Below, piece by piece: positions 8,182-16,471 of a DNA stretch of 32,411 bases. Both the position numbers and the translations under genes were made by a program. The notes below the pieces were generated by a model. It was not told where the DNA came from and searched no databases. It was given only the letters and a program-made list of their open reading frames with translations. Source of the DNA: SAR116 cluster bacterium (GTDB lineage: Bacteria; Pseudomonadota; Alphaproteobacteria; Puniceispirillales; Puniceispirillaceae); the NCBI GenBank assembly GCA_004212735.1, contig SHBD01000019.1, positions 1 through 32,411 of the forward strand, in the 5' to 3' direction. Within the stretch, counting starts at the first letter, position 1; each line of letters begins with the position of its first letter.

Positions 8182-11100
8182 TCATCTGTCCTGGTTGATC
8201 AATTCTGCCTCGCAAAGCACCTGATCGAGCCGATCCAACAGCAATTCACAATCTTCCCCACCAATTGTCAGTGGTGGCCGAATTTTTAGAACATTGTCAA
8301 ACGGACCATCGGTGCCAATCAGGATGCGTTCCTTCCGCATCCGGTTGGCGACATAACCTGCAAGAGCTGTTGCCGGGCTTTTGGTCTTGCGATCAGACAC
8401 CAACTCAACCCCCAGAAACAGCCCGCGTCCCCGCACATCGCCGATCAAATCATGGCTGGATTGCAATTTACGAAAGCCGGCGAGAAGCTGCGCACCGGTT
8501 TTTGATGCATTCTCCTGCAACCCTTCATCATCGACTATCTGCAACACCTCGGCACCGATCAGACACGCAAGAGTGGTCCCGCCGAAAGTCGAAAAAAACT
8601 CCATGCCATTGGCAAAGGACTCAGCGATTGCAGCCGTTGTCACGACAACGCCGATGGGATGACCATTCCCGACCGGCTTACCCAGAATGACCATATCCGG
8701 CGTGGCATTCTGTGTGGCAAAGCCCCAATAGACCTCTCCCAGACGCCCAAGCCCAGTCTGCACTTCATCAGCGATGCAAACACCGCCTGCTGCCCGTACT
8801 CTTTCATAGACGGCGGCCAGATAGCCAGCCGGTGGTTCAATCTGACCACCAACGCTAGGATAGCTCTCGGCGATAAAACCGCACAATTGATGGCCGCGGT
8901 CACAAAGAGCCATGAGCGCGCCATCGACAGACGCAGCGTATTTAGGGCCAGCGGCAAGATCATCATAGCCAAAGCGCCCCCGATAAGGGTCCGCCACCTC
9001 GACAGTTTGCACCCAGTCGGGCGCACCGCCGCCGCCCGGCCCGTTAAATTTATAGGGTGAAATGTCAATCGTGCCCGTCGTATGACCATGATAGCCGTGC
9101 TCCTGCACAATCATGCCTCTAGCCCCAGTATGCGCCCGCGCAAGACGCAGGGCCAATTCATTCGCCTCCGAGCCGCTGGTAACAAAATAGCAATGCGTCA
9201 AATCCTGGGGCAGACGTTTTTGCAATGCTGTGGCAAACTCAGCCTGCGCTGGATGCAAATAGCGTGTGTTCGTATTGATCAGCCCGAGCTGGCGGGAGGC
9301 GATCTCGCGCAAACGAGGATGCGCATGGCCAACATGCGGCACATTGTTATAGGCGTCGAGATGGGGACGGCCATATTCATCAAAGAGGTAGTGCCGCCAA
9401 CCCCGCATCAGCATCACTGGCCGGTCATATGATAATTTGAGATTTTTACCAAAGCTGGAGCGGCGCGCGGCATGGACCTCACACTCGTCAATCTGTGGAT
9501 AGAGAGTCGATTTGCCGGACAGTCCCAGTAACGGTGCCGGATTGGGATAAAGGGCAAGCTGATAGTCAAGATCATCCGGGTCAGCGGCACCGGGCCAGTC
9601 AAAATCACGCTCATCATCATAGCCGGCAAGCGCAAGGCCAAGCTGCAAGTGAAGATGCGGTTGCCACCCACCATTGACCGCTGGTGCGCCAAGACTGGCA
9701 AAGGCTGTACCAGCAGACAACATTTGGCCAGGGCTCAAACTGGTGATCGAATCAGGATCGAGGTGACCATAGAGGGAGAAAAAAACATCACCTGCATCTG
9801 TTTCATGACGCAAAATGACAACCCCTCCATAATCCAGCCTGTCCTGAAAATTGGCCGTGGCAACGACACTCCCCCGCAATGGGGCAGCGATCTGGCTGCC
9901 CTCCGGGGCAAAAATATCAATGCCAAGATGAATTGTCCGGCGCCCCTCAACCGGATGTGTGCCGGTAAGAAAAGCTGGCTCGGTATAGAGAAGCCGTGGT
10001 TCAGCGTAATAACCCACATGTGGCGTCGCCGCCCCGATGGCGGCGGGCACCAGCTTTCGCGCTTCTTCAGGGCTGAGAACCGTCGGGTTTTCAGGCAGGA
10101 CAGCCTCAGCAAGAGCGCAGGAACAGCGCGGCCATGAGGTGCTGTCGCCCGGAAATTCAGTGGTAAAAATGGGTGCCAAATCAGCTTGCCTGTCATCCAA
10201 CCAAGCCAGAACCCCAGAGGCATGATTAACAACCGGGAAACCAGCGGCCAGATGCAAACGCCGTTTCACCATTGCAAACGGCCAATCGCGAACCTCATTC
10301 AAAAAACTTAACGCAGGTGCCTCGGTTATCGTCACATAGGGATCATCCGGTGAATGCTGCTTCATCATCGCGGCATTGACAACGCTGACCGCAAGCCGGG
10401 TCAGCAGCAACGGATAGAGAAGCGCCAACTCGCCTGTGCTGAAAGGGTGCACATTGTGATAACCACGAACCAACGCGCATAGCATGTCCAATGGACGGCG
10501 CTGTCCGAGAACCAAATATGCTGCCGCTGTGGCAAGGTCGCAGATTGCCGGCGCCAGCGTCATATCACCAAAATCAATCACACCACTGCAATGGGGGCCG
10601 GTCAACGATGGCTGGGCGAGTAAATTGTAATCGTTTCCGTCACAATGAATCGGGGCTCGACTCAGACATAATAATTCACTTTCACATTCATTTTCAAAAT
10701 ACTGAAATATATGTTTTATAAAGGGTTTTAATTTCTCATTTTGAAGCAAATCAATATGCGCCATCGCCCAATGGGGGCGCATCGGATGCCATTTCAAATC
10801 ACGCAACAAAGCGGTATGCTCAAAATTCACCAAAGCCTTCGTCAAACGCGCCAAAACCCCGCCTGTCTGTTCCATCAGCTCAACTGTATGAGGCCTCAGC
10901 GAACCGTAGGGCACACCCGACAAGGCGGTGATCAGCCAAACTATTCGGTGTTTACCGTCACGGTCCGGCCAAATGATAGACTCTGCGCCAGCAGAAGATT
11001 TTTCGACCCGGGGAACCGGTAAATCAGGGTCAACATCACGCACATGATTCAGCGCCGCAATCTGCATCTCGACGAGCCCCGTCTCACAATCAGGACGCAT

Positions 11101-11247
11101 GATTTTCAGCACCCAGCGCATCTCACCCTTCACCTCAACGGCGAGGTTCAGATCGTACTCGCCATCAAGACGTTGCAGGTCGGCGGTGATACCGTAATCT
11201 GCCGCCAGCAATTCCTGCCAATGGCTGCACTCTGCTTTGCTCAACAT
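8182..11247 (-). CDS. Kinase - M23 peptidase - class III PLP enzyme fusion
   Basis: A 1021-residue three-domain protein. Residues 1 to about 340 are an APH-like kinase of the COG2334 type, with the catalytic loop HCDGNDYN (201-208, Asp203, Asn208) and DFGD at 225-228. Residues about 430-570 are an M23/LytM domain with all signature residues: His440 and Asp444 (HLGID), His495 (LYGHL), and His531/His533 (HLHLQ). Residues about 590-1021 are a class III transaminase fold with SGSEAN at 691-696, ADEVQTG at 826-832 and the PLP lysine Lys857 in ILGKPVGNG. COG2334 kinases include hydroxylysine kinase, and the closest class III relatives include ethanolamine-phosphate and phosphohydroxylysine phospho-lyases, so the protein probably phosphorylates an amino alcohol and then eliminates phosphate. 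No signal peptide is seen. I chose the ATG at 11247 because AGGGG lies 9 nt upstream; an in-frame TTG at 11256 is too close to it. The substrate is unknown. Confidence 0.88.
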   Translation of the reverse strand: MLSKAECSHWQELLAADYGITADLQRLDGEYDLNLAVEVKGEMRWVLKIMRPDCETGLVEMQIAALNHVRDVDPDLPVPRVEKSSAGAESIIWPDRDGKHRIVWLITALSGVPYGSLRPHTVELMEQTGGVLARLTKALVNFEHTALLRDLKWHPMRPHWAMAHIDLLQNEKLKPFIKHIFQYFENECESELLCLSRAPIHCDGNDYNLLAQPSLTGPHCSGVIDFGDMTLAPAICDLATAAAYLVLGQRRPLDMLCALVRGYHNVHPFSTGELALLYPLLLTRLAVSVVNAAMMKQHSPDDPYVTITEAPALSFLNEVRDWPFAMVKRRLHLAAGFPVVNHASGVLAWLDDRQADLAPIFTTEFPGDSTSWPRCSCALAEAVLPENPTVLSPEEARKLVPAAIGAATPHVGYYAEPRLLYTEPAFLTGTHPVEGRRTIHLGIDIFAPEGSQIAAPLRGSVVATANFQDRLDYGGVVILRHETDAGDVFFSLYGHLDPDSITSLSPGQMLSAGTAFASLGAPAVNGGWQPHLHLQLGLALAGYDDERDFDWPGAADPDDLDYQLALYPNPAPLLGLSGKSTLYPQIDECEVHAARRSSFGKNLKLSYDRPVMLMRGWRHYLFDEYGRPHLDAYNNVPHVGHAHPRLREIASRQLGLINTNTRYLHPAQAEFATALQKRLPQDLTHCYFVTSGSEANELALRLARAHTGARGMIVQEHGYHGHTTGTIDISPYKFNGPGGGGAPDWVQTVEVADPYRGRFGYDDLAAGPKYAASVDGALMALCDRGHQLCGFIAESYPSVGGQIEPPAGYLAAVYERVRAAGGVCIADEVQTGLGRLGEVYWGFATQNATPDMVILGKPVGNGHPIGVVVTTAAIAESFANGMEFFSTFGGTTLACLIGAEVLQIVDDEGLQENASKTGAQLLAGFRKLQSSHDLIGDVRGRGLFLGVELVSDRKTKSPATALAGYVANRMRKERILIGTDGPFDNVLKIRPPLTIGGEDCELLLDRLDQVLCEAELINQDR

Positions 11248-11359
11248 GACCTTCAACCCCTGTCACATAGATTTTTCTAGACCGCCACTGTTGCCACTGC
11301 CGCCCTTCACATACAGGCCAATGATACCCACCTTGACTAGGCATAGGATAGGCGAAAAC

Positions 11360-12103
11360 ATGACGCATTATTTTCTAACAGGCGCAAGCGCAGGAATCGG
11401 CGCCGCATTGGCCAAACGCTTGTGTGAACATGGCCATAAGGTGAGTGCTGTCGCACGGCGGCAAGACAGGTTGGCATCGATGGCAGCCGAAATCCCAAAC
11501 TTCTGGGCCACAGGCTGTGATGTAACCATGGCCGATCAGCTCGCCGAGAGCGTCGCCGCCGCCGAGACTGCACAGGGCGGTATTGATATTGCTATTCTTA
11601 ATGCCGGGATCTACCAGCCGCAGGACGGCAGCACCATCGATCCGGCGATTTATGCCAACCACATGGATGTCAATTATATGGGCGTGGTCAACGCGTTGGC
11701 CGCAATTGTGCCCCGTATGATTGCGCGTGGTGGCGGACAAATTGTCGTGATTTCATCTGTCGCTGGCTGGCGTGGTCTGCCGAAGTCAGCAGCTTATGGC
11801 CCCACCAAGGCTGCGCTGATCTCACTTGCCGAATCTCTCTATTTTGATCTGCAGCCAAAAAACATTAGGCTGCAGGTGATCTGTCCGGGGTTTGTCGAGA
11901 GCGAGGCAACAGCGGTGAATGACTTTGAGATGCCGGGCTTGATGACAGCTGATGCGGCGGCACAGGCCATCATCGATGCAATGGCGAAGAATGATTTTCT
12001 GGTGCATTTCCCCAAATCCTTTACCCGCAGCATGGCATGGCTACGCTTTCTGCCTGATAAATGGTTTTTCAGGATTGTTGGCAAACGCACGGGATATAGC
12101 TGA
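11360..12103 (+). CDS. Short-chain dehydrogenase/reductase
   Basis: A 247-residue classical SDR. The cofactor motif TGASAGIG is at residues 7-14, NAG at 81-83, Ser132/Ser133, and the catalytic YGPTK at 146-150 (Tyr146, Lys150). I chose the ATG at 11360 because the Rossmann motif starts at residue 7 from there; the upstream in-frame codons would add a Pro-rich tail unlike the family. The stop overlaps the next start as TGATG. Relatives sit with CFA-synthase-like, DUF1365 and COG2907 genes in proteobacterial light/singlet-oxygen clusters, which are the genes converging on this pair. The substrate is unknown; a lipid-derived alcohol or carbonyl is a guess from context. Confidence 0.9.
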   Translation: MTHYFLTGASAGIGAALAKRLCEHGHKVSAVARRQDRLASMAAEIPNFWATGCDVTMADQLAESVAAAETAQGGIDIAILNAGIYQPQDGSTIDPAIYANHMDVNYMGVVNALAAIVPRMIARGGGQIVVISSVAGWRGLPKSAAYGPTKAALISLAESLYFDLQPKNIRLQVICPGFVESEATAVNDFEMPGLMTADAAAQAIIDAMAKNDFLVHFPKSFTRSMAWLRFLPDKWFFRIVGKRTGYS

Positions 12104-12561
12104 TGGCAAAATCGCATCAAAAACTGATCGAAGCCTATGTCAAAGCCTTCACCTCGCTTCGCCCGGGAAACATTGACACGCTGCTGGCGCTTGTCGAGAT
12201 TGATGTGGTTTTCGTTGACCCTTTCAACAAACTTCGCGGCAAGGCTGCTTTTGGCGCTGTCTTTGAACATATGTTCGAAACCACGATTGAACCTCAATTC
12301 ACCGTTTCCGACGTCGCCCATTCTACAGTGAGAGATCGGCACGTTACCTATCTGCGGTGGCAGATGACAGCACGCACAAAAGGATGGCCATCAGTGTCAC
12401 TGGAACTTGAGGGGATGAGCGAGATACATATCGGTGACACCGGGCTTGTCTCGCATCATATCGATCATTGGGACAGTGCGAGCCAGCTCTTGTCAAAATT
12501 GCCATTCATCGGGGCGCTGGTACGCCAAATTATGCGGATTTTTGTTGTGAGAACAAACTAG
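12103..12561 (+). CDS. SnoaL-like / NTF2-fold protein
   Basis: A 152-residue protein with the cone-shaped NTF2/SnoaL pattern: an N-terminal helix (LIEAYVKAF), VVFVDPFNKLRGKAAF, and a C-terminal HHIDHWDSASQL strand typical of this family. It starts on the last base of the SDR stop codon (TGATG), so the two are translationally coupled. SnoaL-like proteins are small isomerases, hydrolases or ligand binders and cannot be assigned by sequence alone. The same SDR plus SnoaL pairing recurs in the CFA-synthase/DUF1365 clusters of other proteobacteria, from memory of those loci. Its stop codon overlaps the convergent DUF3833 stop. Confidence 0.8.
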   Translation: MAKSHQKLIEAYVKAFTSLRPGNIDTLLALVEIDVVFVDPFNKLRGKAAFGAVFEHMFETTIEPQFTVSDVAHSTVRDRHVTYLRWQMTARTKGWPSVSLELEGMSEIHIGDTGLVSHHIDHWDSASQLLSKLPFIGALVRQIMRIFVVRTN

Positions 12562-13019
12562 GGTAGTGGACGAAAACTGATCAGTACCTCACCCAGCTTG
12601 ATTCCCCACTTCGACACAACCGCGCGGTTGATCAATATCCCTGCGTCCTGCAACACCATGACATCATCGAATGTCACTGAAACTTTGCGGCCATAGAGCG
12701 GGAGCCGGAATTTGTAGCGCCAGCTCAGCATGTTGTCACTGAGGCAGCCAGTTGCATGCCCGATCACATCAGCACATGCACCAGTGTAGCGTCCGTTACC
12801 AACCTTTGTGACATCCCATCTGCGCATTTCCGTCTCGCCATCATCATAGATAAAGCTCTCATCAAGCTGAAAACCGTGTTCTGTTCGCCGCCCCGTGACG
12901 GCGACATGAAACTGACGGCGCAAGCTTCCAAACCGGTCAATAAAAACACCATACGCCACCAGCTTTCCGGAAAAGTAAGCGGCAGGTTCAAAAACGGGGA
13001 CAGTCAGTTTCTCGGTCAT
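12558..13019 (-). CDS. DUF3833 family protein
   Basis: A 153-residue protein matching the DUF3833 pattern: an early FxGxLxAYGxxxDRFG stretch (residues 15-31), RRQFHVAV, and LSDNMLSWRYKFRLPLYG near residue 95. Unlike many family members it has no clear lipoprotein signal; it starts directly with a soluble segment. The last gene of a four-gene minus-strand operon, it starts 7 nt after the CFA-synthase-like stop. Function is unknown. The family name rests on recalled motif similarity and genomic context. Confidence 0.75.
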   Translation of the reverse strand: MTEKLTVPVFEPAAYFSGKLVAYGVFIDRFGSLRRQFHVAVTGRRTEHGFQLDESFIYDDGETEMRRWDVTKVGNGRYTGACADVIGHATGCLSDNMLSWRYKFRLPLYGRKVSVTFDDVMVLQDAGILINRAVVSKWGIKLGEVLISFRPLP

Positions 13020-13026
13020 GATGCGG

Positions 13027-14220
13027 CTATCTGTGCATCAAGAGCATCTGTTTGACATCAATGATGCCGCCACGAAATCCACCCTCACAATAAGCCAGAT
13101 ACAGCTCCCACATGCGCTTGAACCGGACATCGAATTTACCGGTAGCCAGTTCTGGCCAGGCCTCGTTAAATCTCTCGCGCCATTGCGCCAATGTTTTCGC
13201 ATAATGCAGCCCATAGCCATGCTCCTCAACCAGCGCCAGCCCCGCCGATTGCAGTGGCGATTGCAAAACAGGGAGTGATGGCAGCATGCCTCCCGGGAAA
13301 ATATAGCGCTGAATAAAATCTGGATCCCGGCGGTAGGCATCAAAAGCTGTATGATCAATCGTAATCGATTGGATGGCGGCCCGCCCACCCCGCTTCAGAA
13401 GGCCAGAGACAGCATTGAAATAAGTCTCCCAATAGGCCTGTCCAACGGCCTCGAACATCTCAATGGAGACAATCTTATCATATTTGCCGCTTAACTCACG
13501 GTAATCCACAAGCCTGACATCGGCACGATCGGCGAGCCCTGCCTCATGAATGCTTTTTTGGGCAAAGTCATGCTGTTCCTTTGAGATGGTGATTCCGGTG
13601 ACTTTTGCACCGATGGTCGAAGTCACATATTTGGCAAAACCACCCCATCCGCAGCCAATCTCGAGGACATGATCATCGGGTTTGATATCGGCAAGCTCGA
13701 CAAGGCATTGGTATTTATTGATTTGGGCCCGCGAGAGGTCATCATCGTCATTTTTGAAGACGGCGGAGGAATAGGTCATGGTGCGGTCAAGCCAGGCACC
13801 GTAGAAGTCATTTCCAAGGTCGTAATGATAGGAAATGTTGCGTGCCGACCCAGCTTTGTTGTTACGCCGCAGCAGGTGAAGGAGCTTTAACCCAAGACGA
13901 CGCATCGAATTCGCCCGGAGCGCAATCTCCAGATAACTGTCATGCACGACCGCAAACTCGATCAGTTTCGGCAAGTCAGAGCTGGTAACCTCGCCATCGA
14001 TTATGGCCTCGCAAAACCCCATTTTGCCATTACGCAACACCTTGCCCACAGCATTTGCTGAGTGAAATTTGACATTACAAGATGGGCCGGGCCCGCTACC
14101 TTTGTAGGTCTGCTCACTGCCATCCGGCCATGTGACACAAATCTCACCATACTGAGTCCGTGCGACAATAGCCTCCAGAACATCCTGTTTTCTATTTTCG
14201 AAAAATCCAGTCATACTCAC
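13027..14220 (-). CDS. Cyclopropane-fatty-acyl-phospholipid synthase family methyltransferase
   Basis: A 397-residue SAM-dependent lipid methyltransferase. The N-terminal lipid-facing domain spans about 1-125; YHYDLGNDFY at 131-140 is the family hallmark; the SAM loop is LEIGCGWGG at 186-194; and SIEMFEAVG is at 252-260. Members methylate or cyclopropanate unsaturated acyl chains of membrane phospholipids. In Rhodobacter sphaeroides, CFA-synthase homologues in comparable gene sets are required for methylated and furan fatty acids made under singlet oxygen stress, so a UfaM-like role is as likely as true CFA synthesis. The start is either GTG at 14220, with GAGGG 11 nt upstream, or ATG at 14214. 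It begins 15 nt after the DUF1365 gene. Confidence 0.92.
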   Translation of the reverse strand: MSMTGFFENRKQDVLEAIVARTQYGEICVTWPDGSEQTYKGSGPGPSCNVKFHSANAVGKVLRNGKMGFCEAIIDGEVTSSDLPKLIEFAVVHDSYLEIALRANSMRRLGLKLLHLLRRNNKAGSARNISYHYDLGNDFYGAWLDRTMTYSSAVFKNDDDDLSRAQINKYQCLVELADIKPDDHVLEIGCGWGGFAKYVTSTIGAKVTGITISKEQHDFAQKSIHEAGLADRADVRLVDYRELSGKYDKIVSIEMFEAVGQAYWETYFNAVSGLLKRGGRAAIQSITIDHTAFDAYRRDPDFIQRYIFPGGMLPSLPVLQSPLQSAGLALVEEHGYGLHYAKTLAQWRERFNEAWPELATGKFDVRFKRMWELYLAYCEGGFRGGIIDVKQMLLMHR

Positions 14221-14235
14221 GCCAGTAACAACCCT

Positions 14236-15021
14236 CTACTTGCCAGACCTTGCTTCGGACCATGCCGCAGGCGGCTCTGGTCGCCGGTGGAACGGTACCT
14301 TCTTTATCCAAAGTTTTACAGCCTCAAAATGAATAGACATCAACGGACGCAAGGGCCATTGGCCGGTTTTGCAGAGACCTGTGACGATGCCCCATGTTGT
14401 CATCCGCTCAGGTAGTCCGCGCAATGTCGCGGTAAGCCGCGCGCTGCCATTGCTGAGGTAGCGCATCAGAAGCCTCACTGGCGCATCTGAACCGCCGGCC
14501 CGGATCATCAGCCGATATTCCCCATCCATTGGAAAAAATGGCGAGACATGAAAGAGTTTTGTCGCCTGCAGAACCGCACCATCATGCCCCGGCCTTCCAG
14601 CATAAGAATGCACATCGCCGAAAGTATTATGGACCTCATAGATCAACAGCGCGTCCTGGCCATCACCATCGCGCAGCACATAGACTGAGACCGGATTAAA
14701 AACAACGCCGAGGATGCGTGGAAACGTCAAGAGATAGACTGACGCGATGGCAACATCCGGGCAGAGCTCTGCAGCAAGACGGCGGGCATAAGCGGCAAGT
14801 GGCTCAATTGGGGTGCTGTGGCGGTAATTAGGCCCGTAATCACGCTGCGCAAAAGACAGCAGGTTGAAACGGTCGACCGAGAATAATATTGATTGCCGGT
14901 TCGCGGCATTGAGGTCATCGAGATCAATCCAGATCGACAGCCCTTTGCGCCGCAGAAAATGTGACGGCGTTCCATGGCGTGTGTGATGTATCTGCGATAG
15001 CACAAGAGCGCAGGCTGACAT
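14236..15021 (-). CDS. DUF1365 family protein
   Basis: A 261-residue protein of the DUF1365 (COG3496) family. Recognisable parts are the opening segment up to IHHTRHGTP, a WIDLDDL stretch near residue 32, FSVDRFNLLSFAQRDYG near 48-64, and LTFPRILGVVFNPVSVYV near 98-115, which is the family signature. Its start codon shares a base with the stop of the upstream FAD gene (TGATG), and the CFA-like gene follows after 15 nt. DUF1365 proteins almost always travel with COG2907 oxidoreductases and CFA-synthase homologues. The biochemical role is not established; involvement in fatty-acid modification is inferred. Confidence 0.9.
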   Translation of the reverse strand: MSACALVLSQIHHTRHGTPSHFLRRKGLSIWIDLDDLNAANRQSILFSVDRFNLLSFAQRDYGPNYRHSTPIEPLAAYARRLAAELCPDVAIASVYLLTFPRILGVVFNPVSVYVLRDGDGQDALLIYEVHNTFGDVHSYAGRPGHDGAVLQATKLFHVSPFFPMDGEYRLMIRAGGSDAPVRLLMRYLSNGSARLTATLRGLPERMTTWGIVTGLCKTGQWPLRPLMSIHFEAVKLWIKKVPFHRRPEPPAAWSEARSGK

Positions 15022-16322
15022 CAGGCGATCTCTCTTTCCTCTTCATCATGCATTGGATAGGCAGCAACCTCACTTTGCCACGGGATTTCAATGTTCAGCG
15101 AGCGGGCAATCGCGACGGCCGATTTCAGCCCATCCTCGTGAAAACCATACCCAGTCCATGCGCCGGCAAAGAACAGATTGTCATGTCCTTGTATTTCAGG
15201 CAATCGCGCCTGCGCAAGAATGGCCCGCTCATCGAAAACGGGATGATCATAGCTGAACTCCCCATGAACAAGTGAAGAGTCGGGTTCAATATGCGGGTTG
15301 AGAGTCTCATAGAGTGGATAGGCCTGATCAATCGACTGTAGGCGGTTCATCCAATAGGTCAGGCATAATCCACCATCGTGATCCGCTCCGGTCACATAAT
15401 TCCATGAGCCCCACGCGGCACGACGTTTTGGCATTAAAACCGGGTCAGAATGCAGGATGGCCCGGTTTTCCTGAAATCGGAAGCTGGACAATATTTCACT
15501 CTCAAGATTGCTTGCGTCGGTGATCAGTGCCAGCGACTGATCGGCATGCGCTGCGAGGATCACCTTGTCAAACCAGACATCCCCCTGTCCAGCAATACTG
15601 AGGACAACGCCGCCCTGTGCCCGGCGCAACCCGGTGATGTGCGTTGATTTATGTGCATTTGGTCCCAGAGCTTTGACGATCCGCCCGACATATTCGCGTG
15701 AACCGCCTGTAACCGTCCGCCATTGAGGACGGTCAACAAAATTGAGTAGTTTATGATTCTCCAAAAATCTCATATACGAGCGCACCGGGAAATCCAGCAT
15801 CATTCCCGAAGTGCAGGACCAAATGGCAGCCCCCATTGGCAATAGATGGTCCGCAACAAATGCTTCGCGATACCCCTGTCTTGTGACAAAAGCACCAAGG
15901 CTCTCATTGGCTGGGCCATCATAGGCAGTGCGTGGTGCAGAACGATAAAAACGCACCAGTTCGGCAAGCATCGACCAATAGCGTGGCTGGGTAAAGTTCG
16001 CGGGTTGTGCGAGTAGACCTCTGATTGAACCCTCATATTCGCGTCGGCCACCATCCAGCGACACGGCAAAACTCATATCCGTGTCCTGAGTGGCAACGCC
16101 AAGATGCGAAAACAGCCTGACAAGATTTGGATAATTCAACGGGTTATAAACGATAAAACCTGTGTCAACCGGCACCTTTACGCCGTCAAAATCAGCCTCA
16201 ACCGTGTTGCTGTGTCCACCAAATCTACTGTTATTTTCAAATAGATGAACATCGGCATTGTCTTTTAGGAGATAAGATGCCCCGAGGCCGGATATGCCCG
16301 AACCAATAACCGCAATGCGCAT
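15021..16322 (-). CDS. FAD/NAD-binding amine-oxidase-type oxidoreductase (COG2907)
   Basis: A 433-residue flavoprotein. The dinucleotide motif GSGISG is at residues 7-12, followed by the ENNSRFGGHSNT segment near 29-40 typical of the amine oxidase / protoporphyrinogen oxidase superfamily, VDTGFIVYN near 52-60, and the C-terminal FAD contact GAWTGYGFHEDGLKSA near 390-405. Members of this COG2907 group are predicted to oxidise or desaturate lipid chains; the UfaD protein of furan-fatty-acid synthesis is of a similar kind. It leads the four-gene operon down to DUF3833. The upstream 149-bp gap contains TTGATT and TATACG hexamers 17 bp apart on the minus strand as a weak promoter candidate. No ECF sigma, ChrR or LitR gene is present nearby. 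Confidence 0.9.
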   Translation of the reverse strand: MRIAVIGSGISGLGASYLLKDNADVHLFENNSRFGGHSNTVEADFDGVKVPVDTGFIVYNPLNYPNLVRLFSHLGVATQDTDMSFAVSLDGGRREYEGSIRGLLAQPANFTQPRYWSMLAELVRFYRSAPRTAYDGPANESLGAFVTRQGYREAFVADHLLPMGAAIWSCTSGMMLDFPVRSYMRFLENHKLLNFVDRPQWRTVTGGSREYVGRIVKALGPNAHKSTHITGLRRAQGGVVLSIAGQGDVWFDKVILAAHADQSLALITDASNLESEILSSFRFQENRAILHSDPVLMPKRRAAWGSWNYVTGADHDGGLCLTYWMNRLQSIDQAYPLYETLNPHIEPDSSLVHGEFSYDHPVFDERAILAQARLPEIQGHDNLFFAGAWTGYGFHEDGLKSAVAIARSLNIEIPWQSEVAAYPMHDEEEREIA

Positions 16323-16471
16323 TTTACGTCCTTGTTATTGCACAACTGCAAACCCGGTGGCACCCGATGGGAACAGTCGTTGTTTTCCCTTGTCTCGTAT
16401 ATAGTGACAGATTGTCGCAATCAATAGATTTGATCGAATGTTATTAATAAAAAATTAACGAGGGTATAAAA

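Noticed and set aside
11292-11309. Two GCCACTG words upstream of the SDR gene, resembling the GCCACTG word of a cobalamin riboswitch
   Set aside because: No other riboswitch element (GGGAA, GACTGCCC, the AGCCAGGAGACC box) is near, so the words are coincidental.
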